In this document: piece by piece, positions 1-8,445 of the stretch
How the letters are laid out: every line of letters begins with the position of its first letter
Numbering within the stretch: position 1 is the first letter of the stretch
Source: Pandoraea sp. ASV26
GTDB taxonomy: Bacteria; Pseudomonadota; Gammaproteobacteria; Burkholderiales; Burkholderiaceae
Assembly: GCF_016428915.1 (NCBI RefSeq)
Contig: NZ_JAELTP010000002.1
Location: forward strand, 60,296-124,295
Length of the DNA: 64,000 nucleotides
Reading direction: 5' to 3'
The notes under the pieces: model-generated
What the model was told of the DNA's origin: nothing
Databases searched by the model: none
Seen by the model: the letters and a program-made list of their open reading frames with translations, nothing else
Made by a program: the position numbers and the translations under genes

Positions 1-2
1 TT

Positions 3-176
3 TGGCAAGCCGTGATCTTTGCCACCGCTCACTGCGATGCCAAACGCTTCCTGTTTTATCTGCTGATCGGATTGACGGCTGGTTGGCTGGCGAAGAAAAC
101 GCGTGGTCTGGCAGCCCCCGTCTTGCTGCACGCGGCAATCAACACGGTGTTTGTCGTGTCGATCCTGAGCCATTGA
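3..176 (+). CDS. CPBP-family intramembrane metalloprotease, C-terminal fragment
   Basis: Only the last 57 residues are present; the gene runs off the left edge. The visible part has an F-A-T-A-H segment, a hydrophobic helix (FLFYLLIGLTAGWLA), then a second helix with LLHAAINT. These match the second and third conserved motifs of the CPBP (Abi/CAAX-protease-like) membrane family, where an FxxxH and an HxxxN supply metal or catalytic residues. The EExxxR motif that should come first lies outside the window, so activity cannot be judged. The family includes prenyl-protein proteases and bacteriocin self-immunity proteins; no specific role is inferred. Confidence 0.7.
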   Translation, partial: WQAVIFATAHCDAKRFLFYLLIGLTAGWLAKKTRGLAAPVLLHAAINTVFVVSILSH

Positions 177-239
177 CCGAACGGGTGACGGCGTTAGTGG
201 ATAATCGAAGCGCTCACCGTCATCGTTCGGACATCGCCA

Positions 240-911
240 ATGAATGCCAAGCTCTTCCCGCATCTGGTTCGCTTTCACCCGCGACTGCTCATCGCGATCG
301 TCATCGGCTTGCTGGCGGGTCTGTTGGTTCAGCTCGCCGTCAAAGGCGAGTTCAGTGTCGTCACGCGCACATTGATCGGCTGGAACGCCGGGGCCTGGTC
401 CTATCTCGCGATGATCTGGTTCATGATGGTCACCGCGCCCAAGCGCAGCATCGAACGCTTCGCCGAACAGGAAGACCAGAGCGCGGCCATCGTGCTCACG
501 GTCGTCAGCCTGTCGGCCATCGCGAGCGTCGTCGCCATCATCCACGTGCTCGCCAGCGCCAAATCCGGCGTGCCGCACCAGACGTCCGAACATGTGCTGT
601 TCGCCGCCGCCACGCTGATCGCCGGGTGGTTTCTCGTACCGACGATCTACACGCTGCACTACGCCCGTCTGTACTTCACCGACACGGAGTCGCCCTACGC
701 GCTGGCATGGCCCGACCGTGACTGCGATCCGGATTACTGGGACTTCCTGTACTTCTCGTTCACGATCGCCGTCGCCTCGCAAACCGCCGACGTGGCGCTC
801 AAATCGCGCCGCATGCGACGCGCCACGCTCGCACAGGCCATCCTCTCGTTCTTCTTCAATCTGGCCGTGCTCGGCCTGTCGATCAATATCGGTGCCGGGC
901 TGCTCAGCTAA
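240..911 (+). CDS. DUF1345 family integral membrane protein
   Basis: A 223-residue protein with about five hydrophobic helices. The late segment YFSFTIAVASQTADVAL is the family hallmark of DUF1345 (a serine- and threonine-rich membrane stretch with a Q-x-x-D). A basic N-terminus (MNAKLFPHLVRFHPR) precedes the first helix, which fits an inner-membrane protein without a cleaved signal. The function of the family is unknown. It starts 63 bases after the protease fragment on the same strand; the two may or may not share a transcript. Confidence 0.85.
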   Translation: MNAKLFPHLVRFHPRLLIAIVIGLLAGLLVQLAVKGEFSVVTRTLIGWNAGAWSYLAMIWFMMVTAPKRSIERFAEQEDQSAAIVLTVVSLSAIASVVAIIHVLASAKSGVPHQTSEHVLFAAATLIAGWFLVPTIYTLHYARLYFTDTESPYALAWPDRDCDPDYWDFLYFSFTIAVASQTADVALKSRRMRRATLAQAILSFFFNLAVLGLSINIGAGLLS

Positions 912-1159
912 GCCATCGCCCTCGCGGCAACTCGCTCCCGTGTGACATGGGGTCGCACGGGGCGCCGACATAAATCCCTTAAAAAACATACAAGTAGCGC
1001 CTGCAAACAAGCGCATACGCGACGCGTCAATGCGCCGCATGTGACGACTTGTCACGCGTGCTGCGATGCAGCATCCTCTAATATGCATGCAAATAAATGG
1101 CGATAAGTGGATCTATACGCCATACAAGACAGGGTTAATTTGCATACATAGAGCGCAAC

Positions 1160-2605
1160 ATGACTGCCGTTCCGGAAGCCCTCGACCTCGCACGCCTGCA
1201 ATTCGCGTTCACGGTCTCGTTTCACATCGTTTTCCCCGCCGTCTCCATCGGTCTCGCGAGCTTCATCGCCGTGCTCGAAGGTCTCTGGCTGAAAACACGT
1301 CAGCAGCACTATCTCGACCTTTGCCGCTTCTGGACCAAGGCATTCGCCTTGTGCTTCGGCATGGGCGTGGTCTCGGGCGTGGTGATGGCCTATCAGTTCG
1401 GCACCAACTGGTCAGGCTTTTCGAGCTTCGCCGGTGCCGTCACCGGCCCGCTGCTCACCTATGAGGTGATGACGGCGTTCTTCCTCGAAGCCGGCTTCCT
1501 CGGCATCATGCTGTTCGGCTGGAACCGCGTGAGTCCGCGTGCCCACTTCGCCGCGACCTTGTGTGTAGCCATCGGCACGCTGATTTCCACGTTCTGGATT
1601 CTCGCGTCGAACAGTTGGATGCAAACGCCGCAGGGCTACGAGATCGTCGACGGCCGCGTGGTCGTGCTGTCGTGGTGGGAGGTGATCTTCAACCCGTCCT
1701 TCCCCTATCGCCTCGCCCACATGACCATCGCCGCCTTCGTCGTGTCCGCACTGGTCGTGGCAGGCACCGGCGCATGGCATCTGCTGCGCGGGCGCCGCGA
1801 TCCGGCCGTCAAGACCATGTTCTCGATGGCGATGTGGCTGCTGCTGATCTTCGCGCCGTTGCAAGCCTTCGTTGGCGATCTTCACGGCCTGAACACGCGC
1901 GAACATCAACCCGCCAAGCTCGCCGCCATCGAAGGGCTTTGGGAGACGAAAACCGGCGGCACGCCGCTCAATCTGTTCGGCTGGCCCGACATGGAAGCCG
2001 AGACCACGCGCTACGCGCTCGAAATACCGCATCTGGGCAGCCTCATCCTCACCCATAGCTGGGACGGTGAGATTCGCGGCCTGAAGGAATTTCCGAAAGA
2101 CGAACGCCCCAACGTGCCGCTGGTGTTCTGGAGCTTTCGCATCATGGTCGGCCTCGGTCTGGCCATGATCGGCGCCGCCCTCGCCGCCGTGTGGCTGCGC
2201 CGTCGCGGCACGCTCTTCACGTCGCGCAACTTCGCTCGCGCCATGCTCGCGCTCTCGCCTACCGGGTTCATCGCCTTGCTCGCCGGCTGGGTCACGACCG
2301 AAGCGGGACGACAGCCGTGGGTGGTCTACGGCGTGATGCGCACCGCGCACGCCATGTCGCCGGTCAGCGCACAGCAGGTGCAGGTCTCGCTGCTGATACT
2401 CGTGCTGGCCTACTTCCTGGTGTTCGGCACCGGCGTGTACTACCTGCTCAAGACGCTGCGCGGTGGCCCGGTACTGCCCGGCGATCCGTCGACGGCCTCC
2501 GGCCATGGCCACGCACCGCATGACGGCCACTTCGGCACGCAAGCCGCCCCCGCCATGTCGGGTCTGTCCGGCCGCATGGACACCGACCGCGCACACGCAA
2601 CCTGA
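1160..2605 (+). CDS. cioA: Cytochrome bd-type quinol oxidase subunit I, cyanide-insensitive type
   Basis: The 481-residue subunit I of a bd-family quinol oxidase oxidises ubiquinol and reduces oxygen to water at the inner membrane without pumping protons. Family marks visible are the early haem-ligand histidine (LQFAFTVSFH, His22), the periplasmic Q loop with GLNTREHQPAKLAAIEG that carries the quinol-binding Lys and Glu, and GRQPWVVYGVMRT near residue 390. The Q loop is short, as in CIO-type oxidases rather than E. coli CydA. The C-terminus is a His/Gly-rich tail. It is the first gene of a cioA-cioB-DUF2474-PEBP unit. The start follows a 248-base leader region. Confidence 0.95.
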   Translation: MTAVPEALDLARLQFAFTVSFHIVFPAVSIGLASFIAVLEGLWLKTRQQHYLDLCRFWTKAFALCFGMGVVSGVVMAYQFGTNWSGFSSFAGAVTGPLLTYEVMTAFFLEAGFLGIMLFGWNRVSPRAHFAATLCVAIGTLISTFWILASNSWMQTPQGYEIVDGRVVVLSWWEVIFNPSFPYRLAHMTIAAFVVSALVVAGTGAWHLLRGRRDPAVKTMFSMAMWLLLIFAPLQAFVGDLHGLNTREHQPAKLAAIEGLWETKTGGTPLNLFGWPDMEAETTRYALEIPHLGSLILTHSWDGEIRGLKEFPKDERPNVPLVFWSFRIMVGLGLAMIGAALAAVWLRRRGTLFTSRNFARAMLALSPTGFIALLAGWVTTEAGRQPWVVYGVMRTAHAMSPVSAQQVQVSLLILVLAYFLVFGTGVYYLLKTLRGGPVLPGDPSTASGHGHAPHDGHFGTQAAPAMSGLSGRMDTDRAHAT

Positions 2606-2650
2606 TCGGCACGCGACACGAACACGACATCGACCTTAGCGAGACTACTC

Positions 2651-3649
2651 ATGGATCTGACCTTAGCCTGGGCCGCCATCATTGCGCTCGGCCTGTTTCT
2701 CTACGTGGTGCTCGACGGCTTCGACCTCGGCATCGGCATTCTCTTTCCCTTCTTCCCCGACGCACGCGAGCGCGACACGATGATGCACTCCGTCGCCCCG
2801 GTCTGGGACGGCAACGAGACGTGGCTCGTGCTCGGCGGCGCCGGGCTGCTCGCTGCGTTCCCGATGGTGTACTCGGTGCTGCTCTCGGCGCTGTATCTGC
2901 CGCTGGTGTTCATGCTGGTGTGCCTGATCTTTCGTGGCGTGGCGTTCGAGATTCGCGGCAAATCGCGTCGCACGCGGCAGTGGTGGGATCTGGCATTCAT
3001 CGGTGGCTCGGCAGGCGCAACGTTCTTTCAAGGCGTGTCGCTCGGCGCGTATTTGTCCGGCATCCCGGTAGAGAACGGTCAGTTCGCAGGCGACGCTTTC
3101 GCCTGGGTCACCGCCTTCAACCTGTTCACCGGACTGGGCCTGCTGGTGACATACGCACTGCTCGGCGCGTGCTGGCTGATCGGCAAGACCGAGGGCGATT
3201 TGCAGCGCCGCCTGCGCGTGCTCGCGTGGCCGCTGACGCTGGCGCTCGTGATCACCATGGCCGTCGTCTCGTTGTGGACACCGCTGCAATTGCCGCTGAT
3301 CGCCGAGCGCTGGTTCGACGATCAGTGGTTCTGGCGCTGCCTGCCGGTACCGTTCGCCGTGGCGGGCGCCACGCTCGTGATGCGTCGCGTGTTGCGCCGC
3401 GCGCACGACGCCACGCCGTTCTGGCTCGCCATCGGACTCGTGTTCCTCGGCTACAGCGGCCTGCTCATCAGTGCCTATCCGTATGCCATCCTGCCCGGCA
3501 TCACGATCTGGGACGCCGCTGCGCCGCATTCGAGTCTGTCGTTCACGTTATGGGGGGCAGCCTTCATCATTCCGGTAATCATTGCCTACACGATGCTGGC
3601 CTACTGGGTATTTCGCGGCAAGGTGACGCCAGATGCGCACTATCACTGA
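2651..3649 (+). CDS. cioB: Cytochrome bd-type quinol oxidase subunit II
   Basis: A 332-residue polytopic protein of the CydB family. It opens with DLTLAWAAIIALGLFLYVVL and the conserved DGFDLGIG motif; the PVWDGNETWLV motif lies near residue 49. It pairs with CioA to form the oxidase heterodimer and stabilises the haems. The gene begins 45 bases after cioA, and its last codons overlap the next small gene by 17 bases, which indicates one transcript and probable translational coupling. Confidence 0.95.
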   Translation: MDLTLAWAAIIALGLFLYVVLDGFDLGIGILFPFFPDARERDTMMHSVAPVWDGNETWLVLGGAGLLAAFPMVYSVLLSALYLPLVFMLVCLIFRGVAFEIRGKSRRTRQWWDLAFIGGSAGATFFQGVSLGAYLSGIPVENGQFAGDAFAWVTAFNLFTGLGLLVTYALLGACWLIGKTEGDLQRRLRVLAWPLTLALVITMAVVSLWTPLQLPLIAERWFDDQWFWRCLPVPFAVAGATLVMRRVLRRAHDATPFWLAIGLVFLGYSGLLISAYPYAILPGITIWDAAAPHSSLSFTLWGAAFIIPVIIAYTMLAYWVFRGKVTPDAHYH

Positions 3650-3818
3650 TCTCGTACGCCCCCGCGCGCGCCGGCAACGCGAGCGGGCCATCGCGCGCCG
3701 CCCATGGCAACTGGCGCTGATTCGATGGGGATGGTTTATCGCGCTATGGTGTGCCGGTGTGGCAGGCACCGCACTGCTTGCACTACCATTCAAACTCATC
3801 ATTGCATCTGCCAAATAG
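3633..3818 (+). CDS. DUF2474 small single-helix membrane protein, CydX-like oxidase partner
   Basis: A 61-residue basic protein with one transmembrane segment (LIRWGWFIALWCAGVAGTALL) and a W-R-x-G-W style start to the helix, typical of DUF2474 proteins encoded directly after cydB/cioB. By position and topology it is a likely small accessory subunit of the quinol oxidase, like CydX; that role is inference. Its start lies inside the end of cioB, and its stop codon TAG forms part of the Shine-Dalgarno sequence AGGAGG of the following gene. Confidence 0.8.
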   Translation: MRTITDLVRPRARRQRERAIARRPWQLALIRWGWFIALWCAGVAGTALLALPFKLIIASAK

Positions 3819-3829
3819 GAGGCATGCTT

Positions 3830-4393
3830 ATGAAACGGCTCTCATCGCCGGGCGCAAGGGGCATTGCAGGCGTGGCGGCCATCGCCATGGTGTTCGCCGC
3901 AGGTACGGCGCATGCCGAAGGCATGAGCGTCTCGTCGAGCGCGTTCGCGGACAACGGCCTGCTGCCTGCGGCTCACGCCGGGCTGGGCGAATGCGGCGGC
4001 AAGAATGTGAGTCCGCCCGTCGAGTGGAAGCATCTGCCGCAAGGCACGCGCAGCGTGGTCATCACGATGAAGGACCCCGACGGCGCGAAGGGCGGCGGCG
4101 TCGTGCACTGGGTCGCTTACAACATTGCGGCGACGGTCTCGTCGCTTGCCGCCGGTGCAGGCAATGAAACGACCCGGGAAGTCACCGTCGGCAAGAACAT
4201 CAGCGGTGCGACGGCGTATCGCGGTGCCTGCCCGCCGGTCGGCGACTCACCGCATCACTACATCATCACCGTGACGGCCACCGACATCGAACCGGGCCAG
4301 CTGCCGGCCGGACTCGACGCCGACGGCCTGTCCGCCGCGCTCGCCGGTCATACGATCAATGGCTCGACCATCGTGGCGCGTTACGCTCGGTAA
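3830..4393 (+). CDS. YbhB/YbcL (PEBP) family protein, probably exported
   Basis: A 187-residue protein of the phosphatidylethanolamine-binding family (bacterial YbhB/YbcL branch). An N-terminal signal peptide (basic MKRLSSPGARG, hydrophobic core, AGTAHAEG cleavage region) suggests periplasmic location. Family motifs visible are the KNVSPPVEW ligand-site strand, TMKDPDGA and the VVHWVAYNI strand. I chose ATG 3830, seven bases after AGGAGG; an ATG at 3824 sits only one base from it. Being 11 bases after the DUF2474 gene and followed by a terminator, it looks like the last gene of the oxidase operon, an uncommon partner. Its ligand is unknown. Confidence 0.85.
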   Translation: MKRLSSPGARGIAGVAAIAMVFAAGTAHAEGMSVSSSAFADNGLLPAAHAGLGECGGKNVSPPVEWKHLPQGTRSVVITMKDPDGAKGGGVVHWVAYNIAATVSSLAAGAGNETTREVTVGKNISGATAYRGACPPVGDSPHHYIITVTATDIEPGQLPAGLDADGLSAALAGHTINGSTIVARYAR

Positions 4394-4411
4394 CGCCTGA
4401 CGCCCCATAGC

Positions 4412-4449
4412 AAAAAGCGCCGACGGGACACTGCCCCGCCGGCGCTTTT
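4412..4449 (+). terminator. Intrinsic terminator of the cio operon
   Basis: A G/C stem AAAAGCGCCG-a-CGGG pairs with CCCG-c-CGGCGCTTTT with a short loop, 18 bases after the PEBP stop codon. The flanking A and T runs let it work from either side, so it could also serve folE, which converges on it. Confidence 0.85.
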
Positions 4450-4485
4450 CGCTTTTCCCTTCCTGTTTGCTTGCGGCTCGCTTCG

Positions 4486-4529
4486 CGAGCTTTACACGAG
4501 CTTTACACGAGCTTTACACGAGCTTTACG
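4486..4529. repeat. Four tandem copies of an 11-bp unit beside the folE stop codon
   Basis: The unit CGAGCTTTACA occurs three times exactly and a fourth time with its last base changed. The array ends three bases before the complementary folE stop codon, so it lies in the folE 3' untranslated region. Copy number could vary by replication slippage; no function is evident. Confidence 0.9.
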
Positions 4530-4532
4530 CGA

Positions 4533-5099
4533 TTACTTGTCGCGAGCGAGCGCGAGGAATTCGGTGCGCAATGCCAGATTCGGTTGCAATTCGCCGAGCA
4601 TCGACGACGTGACCGTCTCCTCACCCGCCGTACGAATGCCCCGGCTTTCCATGCACATGTGACGGCACGATACCACCACGCCGACGGCCTTCGGTTGCAG
4701 ATGCGTCATCAGCGCTTCGGCGACTTGCGTGGTCAGACGCTCCTGCACTTGCAGACGACGTGCGAAGCAGTCGACCAGACGCGTGAGCTTCGACAACCCC
4801 ACGATCTTGCCGTTGGGCAGATAGCCGATGGTCGCCTTGCCGAAGAACGGTGCGAGATGGTGCTCGCAATGGCTGTAGACGGGAATGCCACGCACGACGA
4901 TCAATTCGTTGTATTGCTCCGCGCCGTCTTCAAAAACCTTGAGCACTTCCGCCGGATCCTGACCATAGCCAGAGGTCCATTGACGCCATGCTTTTTGCAC
5001 GCGTGCCGGCGTTTCGTGCAGGCCGGGGCGATCCGGGTCTTCGCCGATGTGTTTCAGGAATCGCTTCCAGTCGTTTTCGTCGAACGTGTCGTGAGACAT
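4533..5099 (-). CDS. folE: GTP cyclohydrolase I
   Basis: Converts GTP to 7,8-dihydroneopterin triphosphate, the first step of tetrahydrofolate and biopterin synthesis. The 188-residue protein has the zinc and active-site features of type I enzymes: YSHCEHHLAPFFGKATIGYLP, the GLSKLTRLVDCFARRLQ segment and VVSCRHMCMESRGI. I start it at ATG 5099 (MSHDTFDEND), which has AGGAG about ten bases upstream; the frame stays open for 25 more codons but that extension is unlike the family. It stands alone, convergent with the cio operon. Confidence 0.95.
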   Translation of the reverse strand: MSHDTFDENDWKRFLKHIGEDPDRPGLHETPARVQKAWRQWTSGYGQDPAEVLKVFEDGAEQYNELIVVRGIPVYSHCEHHLAPFFGKATIGYLPNGKIVGLSKLTRLVDCFARRLQVQERLTTQVAEALMTHLQPKAVGVVVSCRHMCMESRGIRTAGEETVTSSMLGELQPNLALRTEFLALARDK

Positions 5100-5332
5100 A
5101 TCAATCAAGCTCCTTGCATGAGGTCCGGTGCGCTGCGCCGTGACTGCTGGCGCGCCCCGTGCGCCGCCGGACATGTGCGCACAATAGCAGAGAGTCCCTT
5201 CGCGCGCATGGCGCCGGCCCTGCCTGCCGCCAATCGCTTCATTTGCTCCGCTTACTCCGGTTGCTCCGATTGCTCGCTACATCGCTTTTGCGCTAAGGTG
5301 GCAGCGGACAACCGCAACGCACGAGGCATGTC

Positions 5333-6298
5333 ATGCAGGCATACACTCGCATGTGCACTAACGCGATGACCCTTGCCGTCACGGCCGCACTGACCGGCTG
5401 TGGCGATCACGGCCCCACGCCGTGGCAAGGCTATGTGGAAGGCGAGTTTGTCTACGTCGCCTCCTCGCAGGCCGGCACGCTTCAGACCCTGTCGGTCAGG
5501 CGCGGACAGCAGGTCAAGGCGGGCGACGCCCTCTTCGATCTCGAATCCACTTACGAACTGGCCGCACAGGCCCACGCGCGCGAAACGCTCGCCAGCGCCG
5601 AGGCGCAGTTGCGCGACCTCGACACCGGCAAGCGTCCCGACGAAATCGCCGTGTCCGCCGCCCAACTCAAGCAGGCCATCGCCGTGCGCGACAAGTCCGT
5701 CGCCCAGTTCGACCGGGATCAGGCGCAATACGCCGCAGGCGGCATCTCCCGCGAGCAACTCGACGCCAGCCGCGCCGATGCGCGTAGCAGCACCGCGCAC
5801 GTTCAGGAACTGCAAAGCAGTCTGGCCGTGGCGAGACTGCCGGGGCGCGAAGCCCAGCGGCAGGCACAAGCCGCGCAAGTCGACGTAGCCCGCGCCTCGC
5901 TCGCGCAGGCCGACTGGCAGCTCGCGCAGAAGCATCCGGGCGCGAGCGCTGCCGGGCGCGTGTACGACACGATGTATCGCGTGGGCGAATGGGTGCCGGC
6001 GGGCAGCCCCGTCGTGCGGTTGCTGCCGCCGGGCAACATCAAGGTGCGCTTTTTCGTGCCGCAGACCGTAATGGGCAGCCTCAGGGCCGGGCAGACGGTG
6101 CACATCGCCTGCGACGGCTGCGGCGCAGGCGTCGACGCCAACATTACCTATATTGCCAATCAGGCGGAGTACACGCCGCCCGTCATCTACAGCAACGACA
6201 CGCGCGACAAGCTCGTCTACATGGTCGAAGCGCACCCCGCCCCGGCAGACGCGGTGAAACTCAATCCGGGGCAGCCGGTGCAGGTGACACCCCAATGA
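5333..6298 (+). CDS. HlyD-type efflux adaptor lipoprotein
   Basis: A 321-residue membrane-fusion protein. The N-terminus has a lipoprotein signal ending in L-T-G-C (Cys at residue 23), then a biotinyl-lipoyl half (VASSQAGTLQTLSVRRGQQV), a coiled-coil hairpin of Ala/Gln/Arg-rich helices (about residues 75-195) and the second lipoyl half (PASAAGRVYDTMYRVGEWV). It should bridge the inner-membrane ABC permease and the outer-membrane factor encoded downstream. Its stop codon overlaps the start of the ATPase gene as ATGA, so the genes are translationally coupled. Substrates are not predictable. Confidence 0.88.
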   Translation: MQAYTRMCTNAMTLAVTAALTGCGDHGPTPWQGYVEGEFVYVASSQAGTLQTLSVRRGQQVKAGDALFDLESTYELAAQAHARETLASAEAQLRDLDTGKRPDEIAVSAAQLKQAIAVRDKSVAQFDRDQAQYAAGGISREQLDASRADARSSTAHVQELQSSLAVARLPGREAQRQAQAAQVDVARASLAQADWQLAQKHPGASAAGRVYDTMYRVGEWVPAGSPVVRLLPPGNIKVRFFVPQTVMGSLRAGQTVHIACDGCGAGVDANITYIANQAEYTPPVIYSNDTRDKLVYMVEAHPAPADAVKLNPGQPVQVTPQ

Positions 6299-7299
6299 AC
6301 GGCCGCGACACGCATCCGCCCACACCCGCCGCGCCGCAAGGCGGCAAGGGCAATAACGACGGCCCCCAAGGCGACCTCGCCATCGACGTGAGCGGATTGA
6401 ACAAGCACTTCGGTGACAAGCACGTCGTCAAGGACGTGTCGCTGCAAGTGCGGCGCGGCGAGATCTTCGGCTTTCTTGGCCCGAACGGCAGCGGCAAAAC
6501 GACCTGCATTCGCATGATGTGCGGACTGCTCACGCCCGACTCGGGCAGCGGCACCTGCCTGGGCTTCGACATCGTGCGCGAGAGCGCGCAGATCAAGCGT
6601 CTGGTCGGCTACATGACACAGCGTTTCTCGTACTGGGAAGACCTGACGATCCGCGAGAATCTGGATTTCGTGGCGCGCGTGTACGGCATGCCGAACCGCC
6701 GCGAAGCCGTCGAGCGCGCGATTGAAGGGCTCGGACTGAAGGGGCGTGCCAAGCAGTTGACCGGTTCGCTCTCGGGCGGCTGGAAGCAGCGCCTCGCGCT
6801 CGCGGCGTGCATGCTGCACGAGCCGCAGGTGCTGCTGCTCGACGAACCGACTGCCGGGGTCGATCCGACCGCCCGGCGCGACTTCTGGGAAGAACTGCAC
6901 GAGTTGGCCTCGAAAGGCATCTCCGTGCTCGTGAGCACGCATTACATGGACGAAGCGGAGCGCTGCCACAAGCTCGCCTACATCTCGTACGGCGAGTTGC
7001 TCGCGCAGGGCACGGCGGCCGAGGTCACTGAGAGTCAGCATCTGTCGACATGGACGGTGCAGGGCGACAATCTCGTCGATCTGGCGCGCGAGCTACGCGC
7101 ACAGCCTGCGGTAGCACAGACGGTCGCGTTCGGCAGCGCGCTGCACGTCAGCGGACAAGACGCCGATGCGCTGGGCAAGCTGCTGCACGACCTTTCCAGC
7201 ACGCACGCGCTGCGTGTCACGCCCATCGACACGAGTCTCGAGGACGTCTTCATCTACCTGATGAGCCACGCGAAAGACAACTTCGGAGACGGCGCATGA
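6295..7299 (+). CDS. ABC transporter ATP-binding protein, efflux type
   Basis: A 334-residue cytoplasmic ATPase. Walker A is GPNGSGKTT, the Q-loop region is YMTQRFSYWEDLT, the signature is LSGGWKQRLALA and Walker B is LLLDEPTAGVDP with the H-loop STHYMDEAERC. The family is the CcmA/ YhiH-type multidrug ATPases that pair with ABC-2 permeases. The frame is open well upstream, but ATG 6295 overlaps the adaptor stop (ATGA) and gives a family-like N-terminus. About 25 Gly/Pro-rich residues precede the nucleotide-binding domain. The stop overlaps the permease start in the same way. Confidence 0.92.
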   Translation: MNGRDTHPPTPAAPQGGKGNNDGPQGDLAIDVSGLNKHFGDKHVVKDVSLQVRRGEIFGFLGPNGSGKTTCIRMMCGLLTPDSGSGTCLGFDIVRESAQIKRLVGYMTQRFSYWEDLTIRENLDFVARVYGMPNRREAVERAIEGLGLKGRAKQLTGSLSGGWKQRLALAACMLHEPQVLLLDEPTAGVDPTARRDFWEELHELASKGISVLVSTHYMDEAERCHKLAYISYGELLAQGTAAEVTESQHLSTWTVQGDNLVDLARELRAQPAVAQTVAFGSALHVSGQDADALGKLLHDLSSTHALRVTPIDTSLEDVFIYLMSHAKDNFGDGA

Positions 7300-8438
7300 G
7301 CACGCCGCTGGGGTTCTCCATCGCCCGCTGGTGGAGCATCGTGTGCAAGGAGTTCCTGCAACTGCGCCGCGATCGCGTGACCTTCGCGATGATCGTGGGC
7401 GTGCCGCTCGTGCAACTGGCGCTCTTCGGCTTCGCCATCAACACCGACCCCAAGCACATGCCCACCGCCGCGATCGTTGCCGATGACAGCGAATTCACGC
7501 GCAGCGTCGTGGCGGCGATGGAGCACTCGCAATATTTCCACTTCACCGAGACCCTCACGAGCGAAGACGCCGGGCGCGCCGCGCTCGCGCAGGGGCGCGT
7601 TCAGTTCGTGCTGAACATCCCGGCCGACTTCACGCGGCGCTTGCTGCGCGGCGAGCGCCCCGCCCTGCTCGTCGAGGCCGATGCGACCGACCCGATGGCG
7701 ATGGCCTCGGCGCTTGGCGCGTTGCCCGCCATCGCACAGTCCGTCGCCCAGAAGGACCTGACGGGCCCGCTCGCGTCGCTGGCCGGGGGACAGAGCGCGT
7801 TCGACGTGCAGGTGCACCGGCTCTACAACGCGGAAGGCATCACGCAATACAACATCATCCCCGGTCTGATGGGCGTGATTCTGTCGATGACGCTCGCCAT
7901 GATGACGGGGCTCGCCATCGTGCGCGAGCGCGAACGCGGGACGATGGAAAACCTGCTCGCCACCCCGGTGCTGCCCATCGAAGTCATGACGGGCAAGATC
8001 GTGCCGTACATCGCCATCGGACTGATTCAGGCCAGCATCATTCTCGTCGCGGCGCGCTTCGTCTTTCACGTACCGTTCGAGGGCAGTGTCGTCGCCATCT
8101 ATCTCGCCGCACTGGTCTTCATCGCCGCCAACCTCACGGTGGGCATCGCGCTGTCGTCGTTCGCGCAGAACCAGTTGCAGGCCATGCAACTCACGGTGTT
8201 CTACTTTCTGCCGAACATGTTGCTCTCGGGCTTCATGTTTCCGTTTCGCGGCATGCCCGCGTGGGCGCAAGCCATCGGCAACGTGCTGCCGCTCACCTAC
8301 TTCAACCGGCTCATTCGCGGCATTCTGCTCAAGGGCAACGGCTGGGGCGACGCCTGGCACGACCTGTGGCCGCTGCTGGTGTTCTCCGCCGTGCTCATGA
8401 CGGTGGCCGTGAGGTTCTACAAACGAACGCTCGACTGA
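7296..8438 (+). CDS. ABC-2 type transporter permease
   Basis: A 380-residue permease with one N-terminal helix (FAMIVGVPLVQLALFGFAI), a large periplasmic domain (residues about 50-175) and a five-helix C-terminal bundle containing GTMENLLATPVLPIEVMTGK, the conserved ABC-2 cytoplasmic loop. Start ATG 7296 overlaps the ATPase stop. Only one permease is encoded, so it probably works as a homodimer with the upstream ATPase. It resembles the YhhJ-type drug exporters. Confidence 0.9.
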   Translation: MSTPLGFSIARWWSIVCKEFLQLRRDRVTFAMIVGVPLVQLALFGFAINTDPKHMPTAAIVADDSEFTRSVVAAMEHSQYFHFTETLTSEDAGRAALAQGRVQFVLNIPADFTRRLLRGERPALLVEADATDPMAMASALGALPAIAQSVAQKDLTGPLASLAGGQSAFDVQVHRLYNAEGITQYNIIPGLMGVILSMTLAMMTGLAIVRERERGTMENLLATPVLPIEVMTGKIVPYIAIGLIQASIILVAARFVFHVPFEGSVVAIYLAALVFIAANLTVGIALSSFAQNQLQAMQLTVFYFLPNMLLSGFMFPFRGMPAWAQAIGNVLPLTYFNRLIRGILLKGNGWGDAWHDLWPLLVFSAVLMTVAVRFYKRTLD

Positions 8439-8445
8439 GACCATC

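Noticed and set aside
1087..1145. ATGCAAAT and ATTTGCAT inverted repeat upstream of cioA considered as an operator
   Set aside because: The arms are about 43 bases apart and AT-rich; chance occurrence is likely and no known regulator site matches.
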